From the NCBI GenBank assembly GCA_035294565.1, contig DATGKR010000057.1, forward strand, positions 1 to 5,012: a stretch of DNA of 5,012 nt. The letters run 5' to 3'. This DNA comes from DATGKR01 sp035294565 (GTDB lineage Bacteria; Actinomycetota; Acidimicrobiia; Acidimicrobiales; Palsa-688). The position numbers and the translations under genes are program-made. Below are positions 1 through 4,928 of the stretch, in pieces. Every line of letters begins with the position of its first letter. The stretch's first letter is position 1. The notes below the pieces were generated by a model. The model did no database searches. It was not told the DNA's origin and saw only the letters and a program-made list of their open reading frames with translations.

Positions 1-438
1 GGCGGCGACACCCGACACCGCCAGGGCCTCACCGTAGGTGTGGAGCGGGTCCCCGGCCAGTTCCGCATGGTCAGGCCGGGCGGGGTCATAAGCGATCAGG
101 GTGCGAGTGCACGAGCACGGGTCGTCCCCGTTGGCCGGCACTGAAGTGGTGATCCGCTCGCCCGACTGGGTGGAGAAGACAACCCGGTAGTGGCTGGTGT
201 ACTGCCTGCCCGCTCGTCCAGAGACGCTCGTGACGTGCACCGACACCACTTTCGCCACCGCCCGAGGCCCGCTCTGGATGGCCGCCGACGCGGCGGCTGC
301 GTCCCATGCCGCTGCGGCTATGGCGGTGAGGCCTGCCGCTCCCAGGGCGAACAGCACCAGGACCGCCCGCAGCGTTGCCCGGCTCCAGCGTGACGTCCCA
401 GGGGAAGGCACCTGAGGCGCTTCGAGTCCGGGGCACAT
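1..438 (-). CDS. DUF3592-like membrane-anchored protein, 3' end off window
   Basis: An open frame reads leftward from ATG at 438 to base 1 without a stop (146 codons), so only the N-terminal part is present. Residues 1-20 are polar and Pro-rich. Residues about 22-44 (LRAVLVLFALGAAGLTAIAA) form one hydrophobic helix. Residues about 59-127 look like a beta-rich extracytoplasmic domain: a VVSVHVTSV strand, YTSHYRVVFSTQSGERI, then a YDPARP motif at 117-122. This order of helix, 'VV.V' strand, 'Y.V.F.T..G' and 'YDP..P' matches DUF3592 proteins, which often have a second helix after the domain; the hydrophobic LAVSGVAA at the edge may begin it. C108 and C110 make a CSC motif that I do not recognise as functional. 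Function is unknown for the family. The start is uncertain: ATG at 441 and GTG at 456 are in frame, and no clear ribosome binding site is seen. A TAGAGT box (complement of 455-460) could drive it with a very short leader. It is divergent from the antitoxin gene. Confidence 0.68.
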   Translation of the reverse strand, partial: MCPGLEAPQVPSPGTSRWSRATLRAVLVLFALGAAGLTAIAAAAWDAAAASAAIQSGPRAVAKVVSVHVTSVSGRAGRQYTSHYRVVFSTQSGERITTSVPANGDDPCSCTRTLIAYDPARPDHAELAGDPLHTYGEALAVSGVAA

Positions 439-513
439 CATGTGGGCCGTAGGCACTCTATTCGAACCTGGACGACATTCGGCTACGACTCACCACCGTG
501 CTCTCAGGAACGA

Positions 514-519
514 TATAGT
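514..519 (+). promoter_or_regulatory. -10 box of the toxin-antitoxin operon, leaderless start
   Basis: TATAGT lies 7 bases before the ATG at 527, so transcription would begin at or next to the A of the start codon. The only purine-rich stretch upstream (AGGA, 506-509) ends 17 bases before the ATG, too far for a normal ribosome binding site, which also favours a leaderless mRNA. No good -35 match is visible around 491-497. AGGA (506-509) and TCCT (519-522) form a 4-bp inverted repeat around the -10 box. It could be part of an autoregulatory operator, but arms this short are weak evidence. Confidence 0.6.
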
Positions 520-526
520 CCTACTT

Positions 527-817
527 ATGGTCACTCCAGCAACGGAGCAGGTCTCGCTGGCGGACGCCAAGGCACGTCTATCCGAGGTCATTGAAGGCAT
601 CGAAACCGAGCACCGTCGCGTCGTGATCACCAAGCACGGGCGACCGAGCGTGGTCGTGCTCGCGGTTGAAGACCTCGAGGCGCTCGAAGACACGCTCGAG
701 CTGCTGTCGGATGCTGACGCGATGGCAGACCTCCGAGAGGCTGCAACCGCCCGGCGGAGGGACCAGACGATCGAGTTCACCAAGGAGGAGGCACGGGCCC
801 GCTGGTCCCGTGGGTGA
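527..817 (+). CDS. Phd/YefM-family antitoxin of a type II toxin-antitoxin system
   Basis: The protein has 96 residues, the usual size for the family. The N-terminal part (about 8-55) has the Phd/YefM pattern: a SLADAKARLSEVIEGIE helix where these proteins carry 'S..EAR..L..ll', then the strand-turn-strand RVVITKHGRPSVVVLAVEDLEAL with the conserved 'ITkhGrp..vlv...d...L'. That part is the dimerising, DNA-binding fold. The C-terminal part (about 60-96) is charged and helical, as expected of the segment that wraps and neutralises the toxin. An upstream in-frame ATG at 440 would add 29 residues unlike the family, so the ATG at 527 is chosen; it fits the promoter box just before it. The toxin gene overlaps its last 8 bases. 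In characterised systems of this type, the antitoxin alone or with the toxin represses its own promoter. Confidence 0.9.
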   Translation: MVTPATEQVSLADAKARLSEVIEGIETEHRRVVITKHGRPSVVVLAVEDLEALEDTLELLSDADAMADLREAATARRRDQTIEFTKEEARARWSRG

Positions 818-1088
818 ATACAGGCTGCGATGGTCTCCACCTGCGGTCCGCCATCTCGACCGTCTCGCGACTTCCTCACCACGAGTCGTAGGGGCCGTCG
901 TTGAGTTCTGCTTTGGCCGCCTGATCGCCAACCCTTACCGAGTCGGGCATCCGCTCAGACGGGAGCTCGAAGGCTGGTACAGCGCGCGAGTCGGGGCGTA
1001 TCGCGTCATCTACTGGATCGACGAGGACGAGCGCATCGTCTACGTCGATCGAGTCGACCATCGAGGCGACGTCTACCGTCCGAAGTGA
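810..1088 (+). CDS. RelE/ParE-superfamily toxin
   Basis: A 92-residue protein starting at GTG 810, which overlaps the antitoxin stop (815-817) by 8 bases in another frame. Family signs run along the whole length: the YRLRWSPPAVRHLDRL opening ('y.v.ws..A...l..L'), the PYRVGHPLRRELEGWYSARVGAYRVIYWID core at about 42-71 ('p..g.pL.g.l.g..s.r.gdyRviy.id'), and the VYVDRVDHRGDVYR end ('v.v..v.hR.dvYr'). R66, R81, H84, R85, Y89 and R90 fall where RelE-type toxins have conserved or active-site positions. All looks intact, so the pair may be functional. RelE-type members cut ribosome-bound mRNA and ParE-type members poison gyrase; sequence alone does not separate them, though the C-terminal HRxDxYR pattern leans to RelE. 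The AAGGAGGAG at 782-790 is 19 bases from the GTG, too far for a standard site, so translation is probably coupled to the antitoxin. Confidence 0.9.
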   Translation: MGEYRLRWSPPAVRHLDRLATSSPRVVGAVVEFCFGRLIANPYRVGHPLRRELEGWYSARVGAYRVIYWIDEDERIVYVDRVDHRGDVYRPK

Positions 1089-1153
1089 GCATGTCCATGG
1101 GTCTCACGGTTCCAACGCGAAGAGCCAGAAAGGTCTCGTCGCCGGGCGGGTCC

Positions 1154-1276
1154 ATGCGCATCGTGTCACCCGTCAGTGGCACTGAAGCCACCATTGCCGA
1201 TTTGGACGACGTGATCCGCTCCAAAGAGGCCGCTGGACGCCTGAAGGACCTCCGTGTGCTGCCAGCCCTCTACTGG
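1154..1276 (+). pseudogene. Remnant of a nucleotidyltransferase-like protein (C-terminal tail)
   Basis: This lies inside an ORF running from GTG 1085, which overlaps the toxin stop as GTGA, to TGA 1414. Within it, a segment with the core ATIADLDDVIRSKEAAGR followed by LKDLRVLPALYW resembles the conserved C-terminal tail of nucleotidyltransferases of the MNT/DUF6036 type ('v.sl.dvIrsKeaagRpkDl..Lp.L'), where it follows the catalytic domain. The catalytic part (GS motif and Asp residues) is absent, because the intact toxin gene occupies the preceding DNA. The sequence after about 1330 matches nothing I know. I read it as a truncated leftover. It might instead be a short expressed ORF translationally coupled to the toxin. 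Family assignment is from memory of the motif. Confidence 0.45.
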
Positions 1277-1780
1277 GCATCAAGCGAATCGGCGCGGCAA
1301 CAGCTGAGACGAAGACTCCCATCAACCTGTTCGTATTTGTCCGGCCGGGCCGTGGGTCCGATTGAACACAATGCGAACCGCGTCACTATGTTTGGCGTGC
1401 CCTTCGGTGTTTGAGGGGAGCGCTTCAGGTGCACCATGAACGAGCCCGCTTGCTTCAAGAGCTTTCACAACCACCGCCTCCGGCTGCTCCTTCACTGCGG
1501 GGCCGACTGGCCCGCCCGGCCCAGCCACGGCCTACGACCGCGCCCTCGCCGCCGCCCCCACCAGCTCGTCGTCTGAGCCCAGCGGGCCGAAACTTCTCCT
1601 CGATCTGCGAGCCTCCACCCCCCGCACCCCCCACTGCACCGCCCCCAGCCAGGCCACCCCGCAGGGGGGACCCCGGCCCGGCTGGCGCCGGCACAGTCTG
1701 CACAGGGGGTCACTCCCACCTCAAGGACAACCCCCGACCCGCCTGGTGACGGCCCCCCCGCTCCCCACTTCACCGCGTAG
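1277..1780. other. Region without a supported gene, partly C-rich
   Basis: About 500 bases between the two gene fragments. Several short frames are open on both strands, but none gives a recognisable protein, a plausible ribosome binding site or a credible start. From about 1465 to 1770 the plus strand is strongly enriched in C (runs of CCCC, CCCCCC and a seven-C run at 1753-1759), which makes frames there read as Pro/Arg/Ala-rich on plus and Gly-rich on minus, a sign of composition rather than coding. The stretch 1694-1707 holds two copies of GCACA (TGTGC on the minus strand) around TCTG. I see no RNA gene or terminal repeat here. Confidence 0.6.
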
Positions 1781-2212
1781 AGGGCGTTTACTGGCCTGGC
1801 CGGTGAGCTTCGCGGTCGTGTGAGGGGTCAGATGGACATCAGCGGCAAGCTCAACGGTACCCACCGGGTGGAAATCGAGGTCGCAGCACGATGCGTGCCG
1901 GCCCGAGTGGTGGGCGAAGGTCGCCTCAGGGAGGGCAGCCCAGCGCTGGTCCTGGTGAGGCCTTATGCCGTGAGCCTCGTAGCCGGCGACGACGCCATGC
2001 ACAACTGGTCCTCGGGCTGGGGGAACGTCGGCGCCCGTCAACACGAGGCCGTGGTGCGCGAGGCGGCATTTAGGGGAAGCTGTTACGAGCAGGTGGTAGA
2101 GACGGTCGGAGGAGGGCGCCTGAGCGGCATACGCCACCACCGCCGGATGGCTTTTGGCACCACGGTTGGCGTAGCCCTCGACCCATCAGGCTGTCTGGCC
2201 GCTGGGGCCTGA
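1781..2212 (+). pseudogene. Truncated ABC-transporter ATPase, C-terminal TOBE region only
   Basis: From just after an in-frame TAG (1778-1780) to TGA 2212 the frame reads like the C-terminal regulatory part of MalK/PotA/FbpC-type importer ATPases. FTGLAGELRGRV fits the 'f.G..n.l.g.v' that opens this region, SPALVLVRPYAVSLVA fits the 'v..vRPe.v.l' motif with Tyr replacing the usual Glu, and REAAFRGSCYEQVVET followed by VGVALDPSGCLAAGA fits the last 'v....f.G....v.v......G..V.l.....c.v.'. The Walker A, ABC signature and Walker B segments that should precede it are absent from the window, which has stops and C-rich sequence instead, so the gene is broken. The linker around 1990-2060 also looks unusual. 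GTG 1820 or ATG 1835 could start a short ORF, but expression is doubtful. The opposite strand has a long open frame (1721-2140) that I take as a shadow. The stop codon lies in the CTGAG repeat of the next element. Confidence 0.55.
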
Positions 2213-2213
2213 G
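2209..2213 (+). repeat. Left copy of the CTGAG direct repeat (candidate target duplication)
   Basis: CTGAG directly abuts the left inverted repeat; its partner is at 2345-2349. It contains the TGA stop codon (2210-2212) of the TOBE-region fragment. Excising the element and one copy would leave GGGGCCTGAGGCCGAC, in which the stop is unchanged. Confidence 0.6.
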
Positions 2214-2344
2214 AAGCTGTCGCAAAAGTACTTCCAGGTGGGAGAAGGCGGCGGCTCGTGACGTCCGGCAGACCCCGAGCACAGACCGTGCCACGTCGAA
2301 GACGAGCCGCCGCCTTCTCCCTCCCGCGGGTTTTGCGACAGCTT
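2214..2344. mobile_element. MITE-like non-autonomous element, 131 bp
   Basis: The ends are perfect 14-bp inverted repeats, AAGCTGTCGCAAAA at 2214-2227 and TTTTGCGACAGCTT at 2331-2344. CTGAG follows directly outside both ends (2209-2213 and 2345-2349), as a 5-bp target duplication would. A second perfect inverted repeat of 20 bp lies inside: 2240-2259 pairs with 2302-2321 (GGGAGAAGGCGGCGGCTCGT and its complement). GACGT/ACGTC (2260-2264/2293-2297) and GCAC/GTGC (2279-2282/2288-2291) can continue the pairing up to a 5-base loop. The whole can therefore fold into one long, interrupted hairpin. There is no room for a transposase, so it would need one in trans. I cannot name the parent insertion-sequence family. 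CTGAG is nearly a palindrome (CTNAG), so the repeat can also be read as two more paired bases of the arms. Alternatives are a bidirectional terminator or another structured intergenic repeat. Confidence 0.75.
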
Positions 2345-2349
2345 CTGAG
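2345..2349 (+). repeat. Right copy of the CTGAG direct repeat (candidate target duplication)
   Basis: CTGAG directly abuts the right inverted repeat, matching the copy at 2209-2213 in the same orientation. Confidence 0.6.
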
Positions 2350-2434
2350 GCCGACTCCACGGGCCTGCTCTGGCCGGATGCGGTTGTAGCGAACCGAGTC
2401 TGTGGAGCTGTTGGCGGCCATTGACAGGCGGGTC

Positions 2435-2461
2435 TCGCTGTTGAGCGCTTAAGAACAGCGA
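2435..2461 (-). terminator. Hairpin behind tRNA-Leu, possible terminator
   Basis: Perfect 8-bp arms, TCGCTGTT (2435-2442) and AACAGCGA (2454-2461), flank an 11-base loop that contains the palindrome AGCGCT. It lies 35 bases past the 3' end of the leftward tRNA, where a terminator or processing signal would be expected. No T-run follows on either strand, so a classical intrinsic terminator is not shown. A second small hairpin (CGGTT 2381-2385, AACCG 2392-2396) lies further on. Confidence 0.35.
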
Positions 2462-2475
2462 CGTCCGAGCTCGTG

Positions 2476-2498
2476 GTGATGTGATGTGATGTGATGTG
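2476..2498. repeat. GTGAT tandem repeat, 4.6 copies
   Basis: Four exact GTGAT units (2476-2495) plus GTG form a 5-bp microsatellite. Its last two bases, 2497-2498, are already the discriminator position and first acceptor-stem position at the tRNA 3' end. It lies outside any supported gene. Confidence 0.9.
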
Positions 2499-2578
2499 GG
2501 CGCGGAGGGATTCGAACCCTCATGCCGTGAGGCCGCAGGGTTTAAGCCCGCTGTGTCTGCCGGTTCCACCACGCGCCC
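2497..2578 (-). tRNA. tRNA-Leu(UAA)
   Basis: Read on the minus strand, 82 nt fold as a complete class II tRNA. The acceptor stem is GGGCGCG/CGCGCCC with discriminator A, and the D arm is GTG/CAC with a loop containing CCGG. The anticodon stem is GCGGG/CCTGC with one G-T pair around the loop CTTAAAC, giving anticodon TAA. The variable arm is long (GCC-TCAC-GGC), typical of Leu, and the T arm is GAGGG/CCCTC with loop TTCGAAT. It reads UUA and wobble UUG. The CCA end is not encoded, since CATC follows the discriminator, so it must be added by nucleotidyltransferase. UUA codons are rare in GC-rich actinobacteria; in Streptomyces the equivalent tRNA (bldA) controls development, but nothing here shows such a role. 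The transporter gene starts 45 bases away on the other strand. Confidence 0.95.
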
Positions 2579-2611
2579 ATGGGCCCCGAGTCTGGCAGGG
2601 CGCGAGGCGGG

Positions 2612-2617
2612 TAGCCT
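2612..2617 (+). promoter_or_regulatory. -10 box of the DMT transporter gene, leaderless start
   Basis: TAGCCT ends 6 bases before the GTG at 2624, so the transcript would begin at the start codon itself. There is no ribosome binding site in the expected place. The box lies in the 45-base gap between the tRNA 5' end and the transporter gene. No clear -35 is seen. Confidence 0.55.
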
Positions 2618-2623
2618 CGCGGC

Positions 2624-3508
2624 GTGCTGGTGGCCGTGCTCTGCGCCCTGGCCGCCGCGGTGCTCTACGCCTTCGCCTCGGTCCTCCAGCAGAGGGGCGC
2701 CGCCGGTCGGCCGCGAGAAGAGTCGATGCGCCTCGGCCTTCTGTGGCGGCTGGCCCACGACCCGGGGTGGGTGTTGGGGGTGGCGTGCGACGTCGGCGCC
2801 TACGTGCTGCAGTTCGTGGCGCTCGGCCACGGGCCCCTGGTCGTGGTGCAGCCTCTTCTCGTGTGCGGCCTACTCTTCGCCCTGCCGGTCGGGGCGGCTC
2901 TGTCCGGCCGGCGGATGGGGGGACCGGACTGGGCGGGTGCCGTGTGCGTCTGCGCCGGCCTGGCGGCCTTCCTCGTCACCGCCCACCCCGCCGACGGCCG
3001 GGACAACGCCGGCCCGCTCGCCTGGTCCGCCCTCCTGCTCGCCGTGGCCGCCGCGGCCGCAGGGCTGCTAGCGGCAGCGAGGGGCCGCGGCCCGCGGGCG
3101 AGGGCGCTGCTCCTGGCGGGCTCGGCGGGCGTCGTGTATGGAGCCGCCGCGGCGTTGACGAAGACCACCTCCCACCTGCTGGGAGCGGGCTTGGCGCAAG
3201 CCCTCGGCAGCTGGCAGCCGTACGCGCTCGTCGTGTTCGGCCTGTTCGGCATGCTCGCCGCGCAGAGCGCCTTCCAGGCGGAGGTGCTCGACGTCTCGCT
3301 GCCGGTGATGACCGTCGCCGATCCCGTGGTGAGCATCGTCATCGGCGCCACGATGTTCTCCGAGTCGGTCCGCTCCTCGCCTGCGGCGGCCGCCGTGGAG
3401 GCGGTGGCGCTCTCGGCGATGGCCGCGGGGGTCTTCCTGCTCGCACGTACCGGTGGGCTGGCGCGACAGGCGCCGGCGCCGGCCGGGCGCGCCACGGCCG
3501 CATCGTGA
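2624..3508 (+). CDS. DMT (EamA-like) family transporter
   Basis: A 294-residue integral membrane protein of the drug/metabolite transporter type, with about nine or ten hydrophobic segments: residues about 2-21, 48-68, 70-94, 103-120, 130-152, 160-178, 199-216, 224-245 and 254-275. The middle stretch GPLVVVQPLLVCGLLFALPV, followed by GRRMGGPDWAGAVCVCAGLAAFLV, matches the conserved 'gpl.vvqpll...l.fal...a...g.r....W.Ga..v..Gl..fl' of one EamA half. SLPVMTVADPVVSIVIGATMF with E247 repeats the pattern in the second half, the internal duplication typical of DMT proteins. The length is usual. The N-terminal MLVAVLCALAAAVLYAFASVL is itself the first helix, which agrees with GTG 2624 as the start. 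Substrate cannot be read from the sequence; relatives include metabolite exporters and NIPA-like Mg2+ transporters. The next gene begins 51 bases downstream with its own promoter box. Confidence 0.85.
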   Translation: MLVAVLCALAAAVLYAFASVLQQRGAAGRPREESMRLGLLWRLAHDPGWVLGVACDVGAYVLQFVALGHGPLVVVQPLLVCGLLFALPVGAALSGRRMGGPDWAGAVCVCAGLAAFLVTAHPADGRDNAGPLAWSALLLAVAAAAAGLLAAARGRGPRARALLLAGSAGVVYGAAAALTKTTSHLLGAGLAQALGSWQPYALVVFGLFGMLAAQSAFQAEVLDVSLPVMTVADPVVSIVIGATMFSESVRSSPAAAAVEAVALSAMAAGVFLLARTGGLARQAPAPAGRATAAS

Positions 3509-3544
3509 CGCTGTCGGGCCCTGTCCGAAGGAGCGGGGAAGGAA

Positions 3545-3550
3545 TACAGT
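3545..3550 (+). promoter_or_regulatory. -10 box of the DUF1707 gene
   Basis: TACAGT ends 9 bases before the ATG at 3560, predicting a leaderless or nearly leaderless mRNA. The purine-rich GGGGAAGGAA (3535-3544) is 15 bases from the ATG, too far for a normal ribosome binding site. It is the third start in this window with such a box. Confidence 0.5.
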
Positions 3551-3559
3551 CTGGTCGGG

Positions 3560-3958
3560 ATGCGCGTCTCGGACACGGAGCGGCAGCGGGCGGTGGACGA
3601 GCTGCGCCGCCACTGCGTCGCCGGTCGCATCGACATGGAGGAGTACGCCGCCCGGGTCGAGCAGGCGCTGACGGCGACAACCCTAGAGGAGCTCGACCGC
3701 CTTCGGGCCGACCTGCCGATGCTGCGAGTGGCGGAGCCCGCCGGCGGGCGGGGCATCTGGGCGCGGCCGCGTCCGCAGAAGAGCGGGGAGCGGGCTCGGG
3801 GGCCGGCGGCGGCAGTTTCAGTGCTGCTTCTCGTGGTGGCGGTGCTCGCCGCAGTCGTGCTGGCGGTGGCCGCCTCGTGGACCTGGGCGGCGCTGCTCGC
3901 CCTCGGGTGGCTGGCCGGAGCGGCCTTCTCGAGGGCCCGGGGGGCGGCGAGGCGCTGA
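3560..3958 (+). CDS. DUF1707 (SHOCT-like) domain protein with two membrane helices
   Basis: A 132-residue protein. Residues 2-55 are a clear DUF1707 domain: RVSDTERQRAVDELRRHCVAGRID, then MEEYAARVEQALTATTLEELDRLRADLP. This matches the family's 'RvsDaeRe.av..L..a...Grl...Ef.eRv..a..Art..eL..l..DLP'. A Gly/Arg-rich linker (56-82) leads to two hydrophobic segments, about 83-105 and 107-123, ending in a basic tail (RARGAARR) that should stay in the cytoplasm. The role is unknown; such proteins are common in actinobacteria and resemble short SHOCT domains tied to the membrane. It is in the same direction as the DMT transporter, but the promoter box before it suggests it can be transcribed alone. 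It converges on the dehydrogenase gene, with 25 bases between them and no convincing terminator. Confidence 0.88.
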   Translation: MRVSDTERQRAVDELRRHCVAGRIDMEEYAARVEQALTATTLEELDRLRADLPMLRVAEPAGGRGIWARPRPQKSGERARGPAAAVSVLLLVVAVLAAVVLAVAASWTWAALLALGWLAGAAFSRARGAARR

Positions 3959-3983
3959 AGGCCTGGCGGCCCACGGCGCCCGC

Positions 3984-4925
3984 CTAAGGGCAGACGAGCA
4001 CCACCTTGCCGAGCTTGGAGCCCGCCGCGAAGCGCTCGTAAGCCCTCGGCGCGTCCTCGAGGGTGAACGTGGAGTCGACCGGCACGCGAACGCGCCGCGC
4101 CTCGAAGAGGGGCAGCACGTGGGCCTCCACCAGGCGGGCGGCGGCGGCCTTCGCCTCGAGGGGCCGGGCGCGCAGCGTCGAGCCGTGGATGCGGCCCCGC
4201 CTTGCCATGAGCACGCCGAGGTTGATCTCGCCCCGGGCACCCGCGCCGGTGCCGATGACGCAGATCCTCCCGCCGACCGCGAGCGATTCGAGGTCGGCTG
4301 CCAGGTTGGGAGCCCCGACCAGCTCGAGCACCACGTCGTAGGGGCCTCTGCCCGCTGCGTCCGACGGTTCGACGACGTCGGCGCCGAGCTCGGCCACCGC
4401 CGGGCGGTGGCGGGCGTCGCGCACCGAGGCAACCACCCTCGCCCCCGCGGCGGCGCCGAGCTGCACCGCGGCGGTGCCCACCCCCCCGGCCGCACCGTTG
4501 ACCAGCAGGCGTTCGCCGAGCGAAAGACCGGCCTGGGTGAAGAGGGCGTCGTGGGCGGTGGTGAACACCTCCGGGAGGCCGCCGGCCTCGGCCCACTCGA
4601 GCCCCTCGGGGACGGGCATCGCCTCGCGCTCGTGCACGACGGCCAGCTCGGCCTGTCCGCCGCCGCCGACGACCGCCATCACCTTGTCGCCCAAGGCGAA
4701 GCGGGTCGAGCCTTCCCCCACCGCCACGACCTCACCCGCCAGCTCCAGCCCGGGGATGTCCGCCGGCGACCCCGGTGGCGCCGGGTAGCCGCCGCGCAGC
4801 TGGATCATGTCTGCTCCGTTGAGCCCAGCCGCCCGGACGCGGACGAGCAGTTGTCCGGCGCCCGGACGCGGGTCGGGATGGTCGCGCACCTCGATACGCC
4901 CGTCGGAGATGGTCGCCGCGCGCAC
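3984..4925 (-). CDS. Quinone oxidoreductase-type dehydrogenase (zinc-independent MDR family)
   Basis: A 313-residue protein of the medium-chain dehydrogenase/reductase superfamily, close to the 320-330 usual for NADPH:quinone reductase types. Residues about 23-105 are the GroES-like domain: QLLVRVRAAGLNGADMIQLRG, then the IPGLELAGEVVAVG core and FALGDKVMAVVGGGGQAELAVV. Residues about 115-250 are the Rossmann domain, with the NADPH-binding loop NGAAGGVGTAAVQLG at 143-157 (family AAAGGVG...vQla) and GRICVIGTGAG. The end has the family tail F.LEDAPRAYERFAAGSKLGKVVLV. Only two Cys (222, 312) are present, so the structural and catalytic zinc sites of alcohol dehydrogenases are missing, as expected of QOR-type enzymes. 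It probably reduces quinones or enones with NADPH in the cytoplasm; the substrate is not deducible. GTG 4925 is chosen: GGAG (complement of 4935-4938) lies 9 bases before it and the upstream gene ends 3 bases away, so the two are probably co-translated. Confidence 0.92.
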   Translation of the reverse strand: MRAATISDGRIEVRDHPDPRPGAGQLLVRVRAAGLNGADMIQLRGGYPAPPGSPADIPGLELAGEVVAVGEGSTRFALGDKVMAVVGGGGQAELAVVHEREAMPVPEGLEWAEAGGLPEVFTTAHDALFTQAGLSLGERLLVNGAAGGVGTAAVQLGAAAGARVVASVRDARHRPAVAELGADVVEPSDAAGRGPYDVVLELVGAPNLAADLESLAVGGRICVIGTGAGARGEINLGVLMARRGRIHGSTLRARPLEAKAAAARLVEAHVLPLFEARRVRVPVDSTFTLEDAPRAYERFAAGSKLGKVVLVCP

Positions 4926-4928
4926 AGC

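Noticed and set aside
460..468. ATTCGAACC also occurs in the tRNA T-arm (2510-2518), suggesting a second attachment-site copy
   Set aside because: Only 9 bases match, the flanks differ at once, and the sequence at 440-480 does not fold like a tRNA end. Chance is the simpler explanation.
1492..1773. Gly-rich minus-strand frames in the C-rich tract
   Set aside because: Two different frames look equally protein-like only because of composition; there is no family motif or ribosome binding site.
1721..2140. Long open frame on the minus strand opposite the TOBE-region fragment (139 codons)
   Set aside because: No recognisable family, and the opposite frame carries TOBE-like motifs in the right order. 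Such antisense frames are common in GC-rich DNA.
2476..2498. GTGAT repeat as a CRISPR or iteron array
   Set aside because: The units are 5 bp with no spacers, far too short for CRISPR repeats or typical replication iterons, and there is no Cas or Rep gene.
3959..3983. Terminator between the convergent DUF1707 and dehydrogenase genes
   Set aside because: The 25-base gap is GC-rich but forms no convincing hairpin with a T-run on either strand.
2491..3987. A 498-codon plus-strand frame over the tRNA, the transporter and the DUF1707 gene
   Set aside because: It crosses a certain tRNA and two recognisable genes in another frame and is Arg/Gly/Ala-rich. It is a shadow produced by high GC content.
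2800..4596. A 598-codon minus-strand frame across the same genes
   Set aside because: It is the complement shadow of three clear genes and has no motif; its residues are those forced by GC-rich complementary codons.
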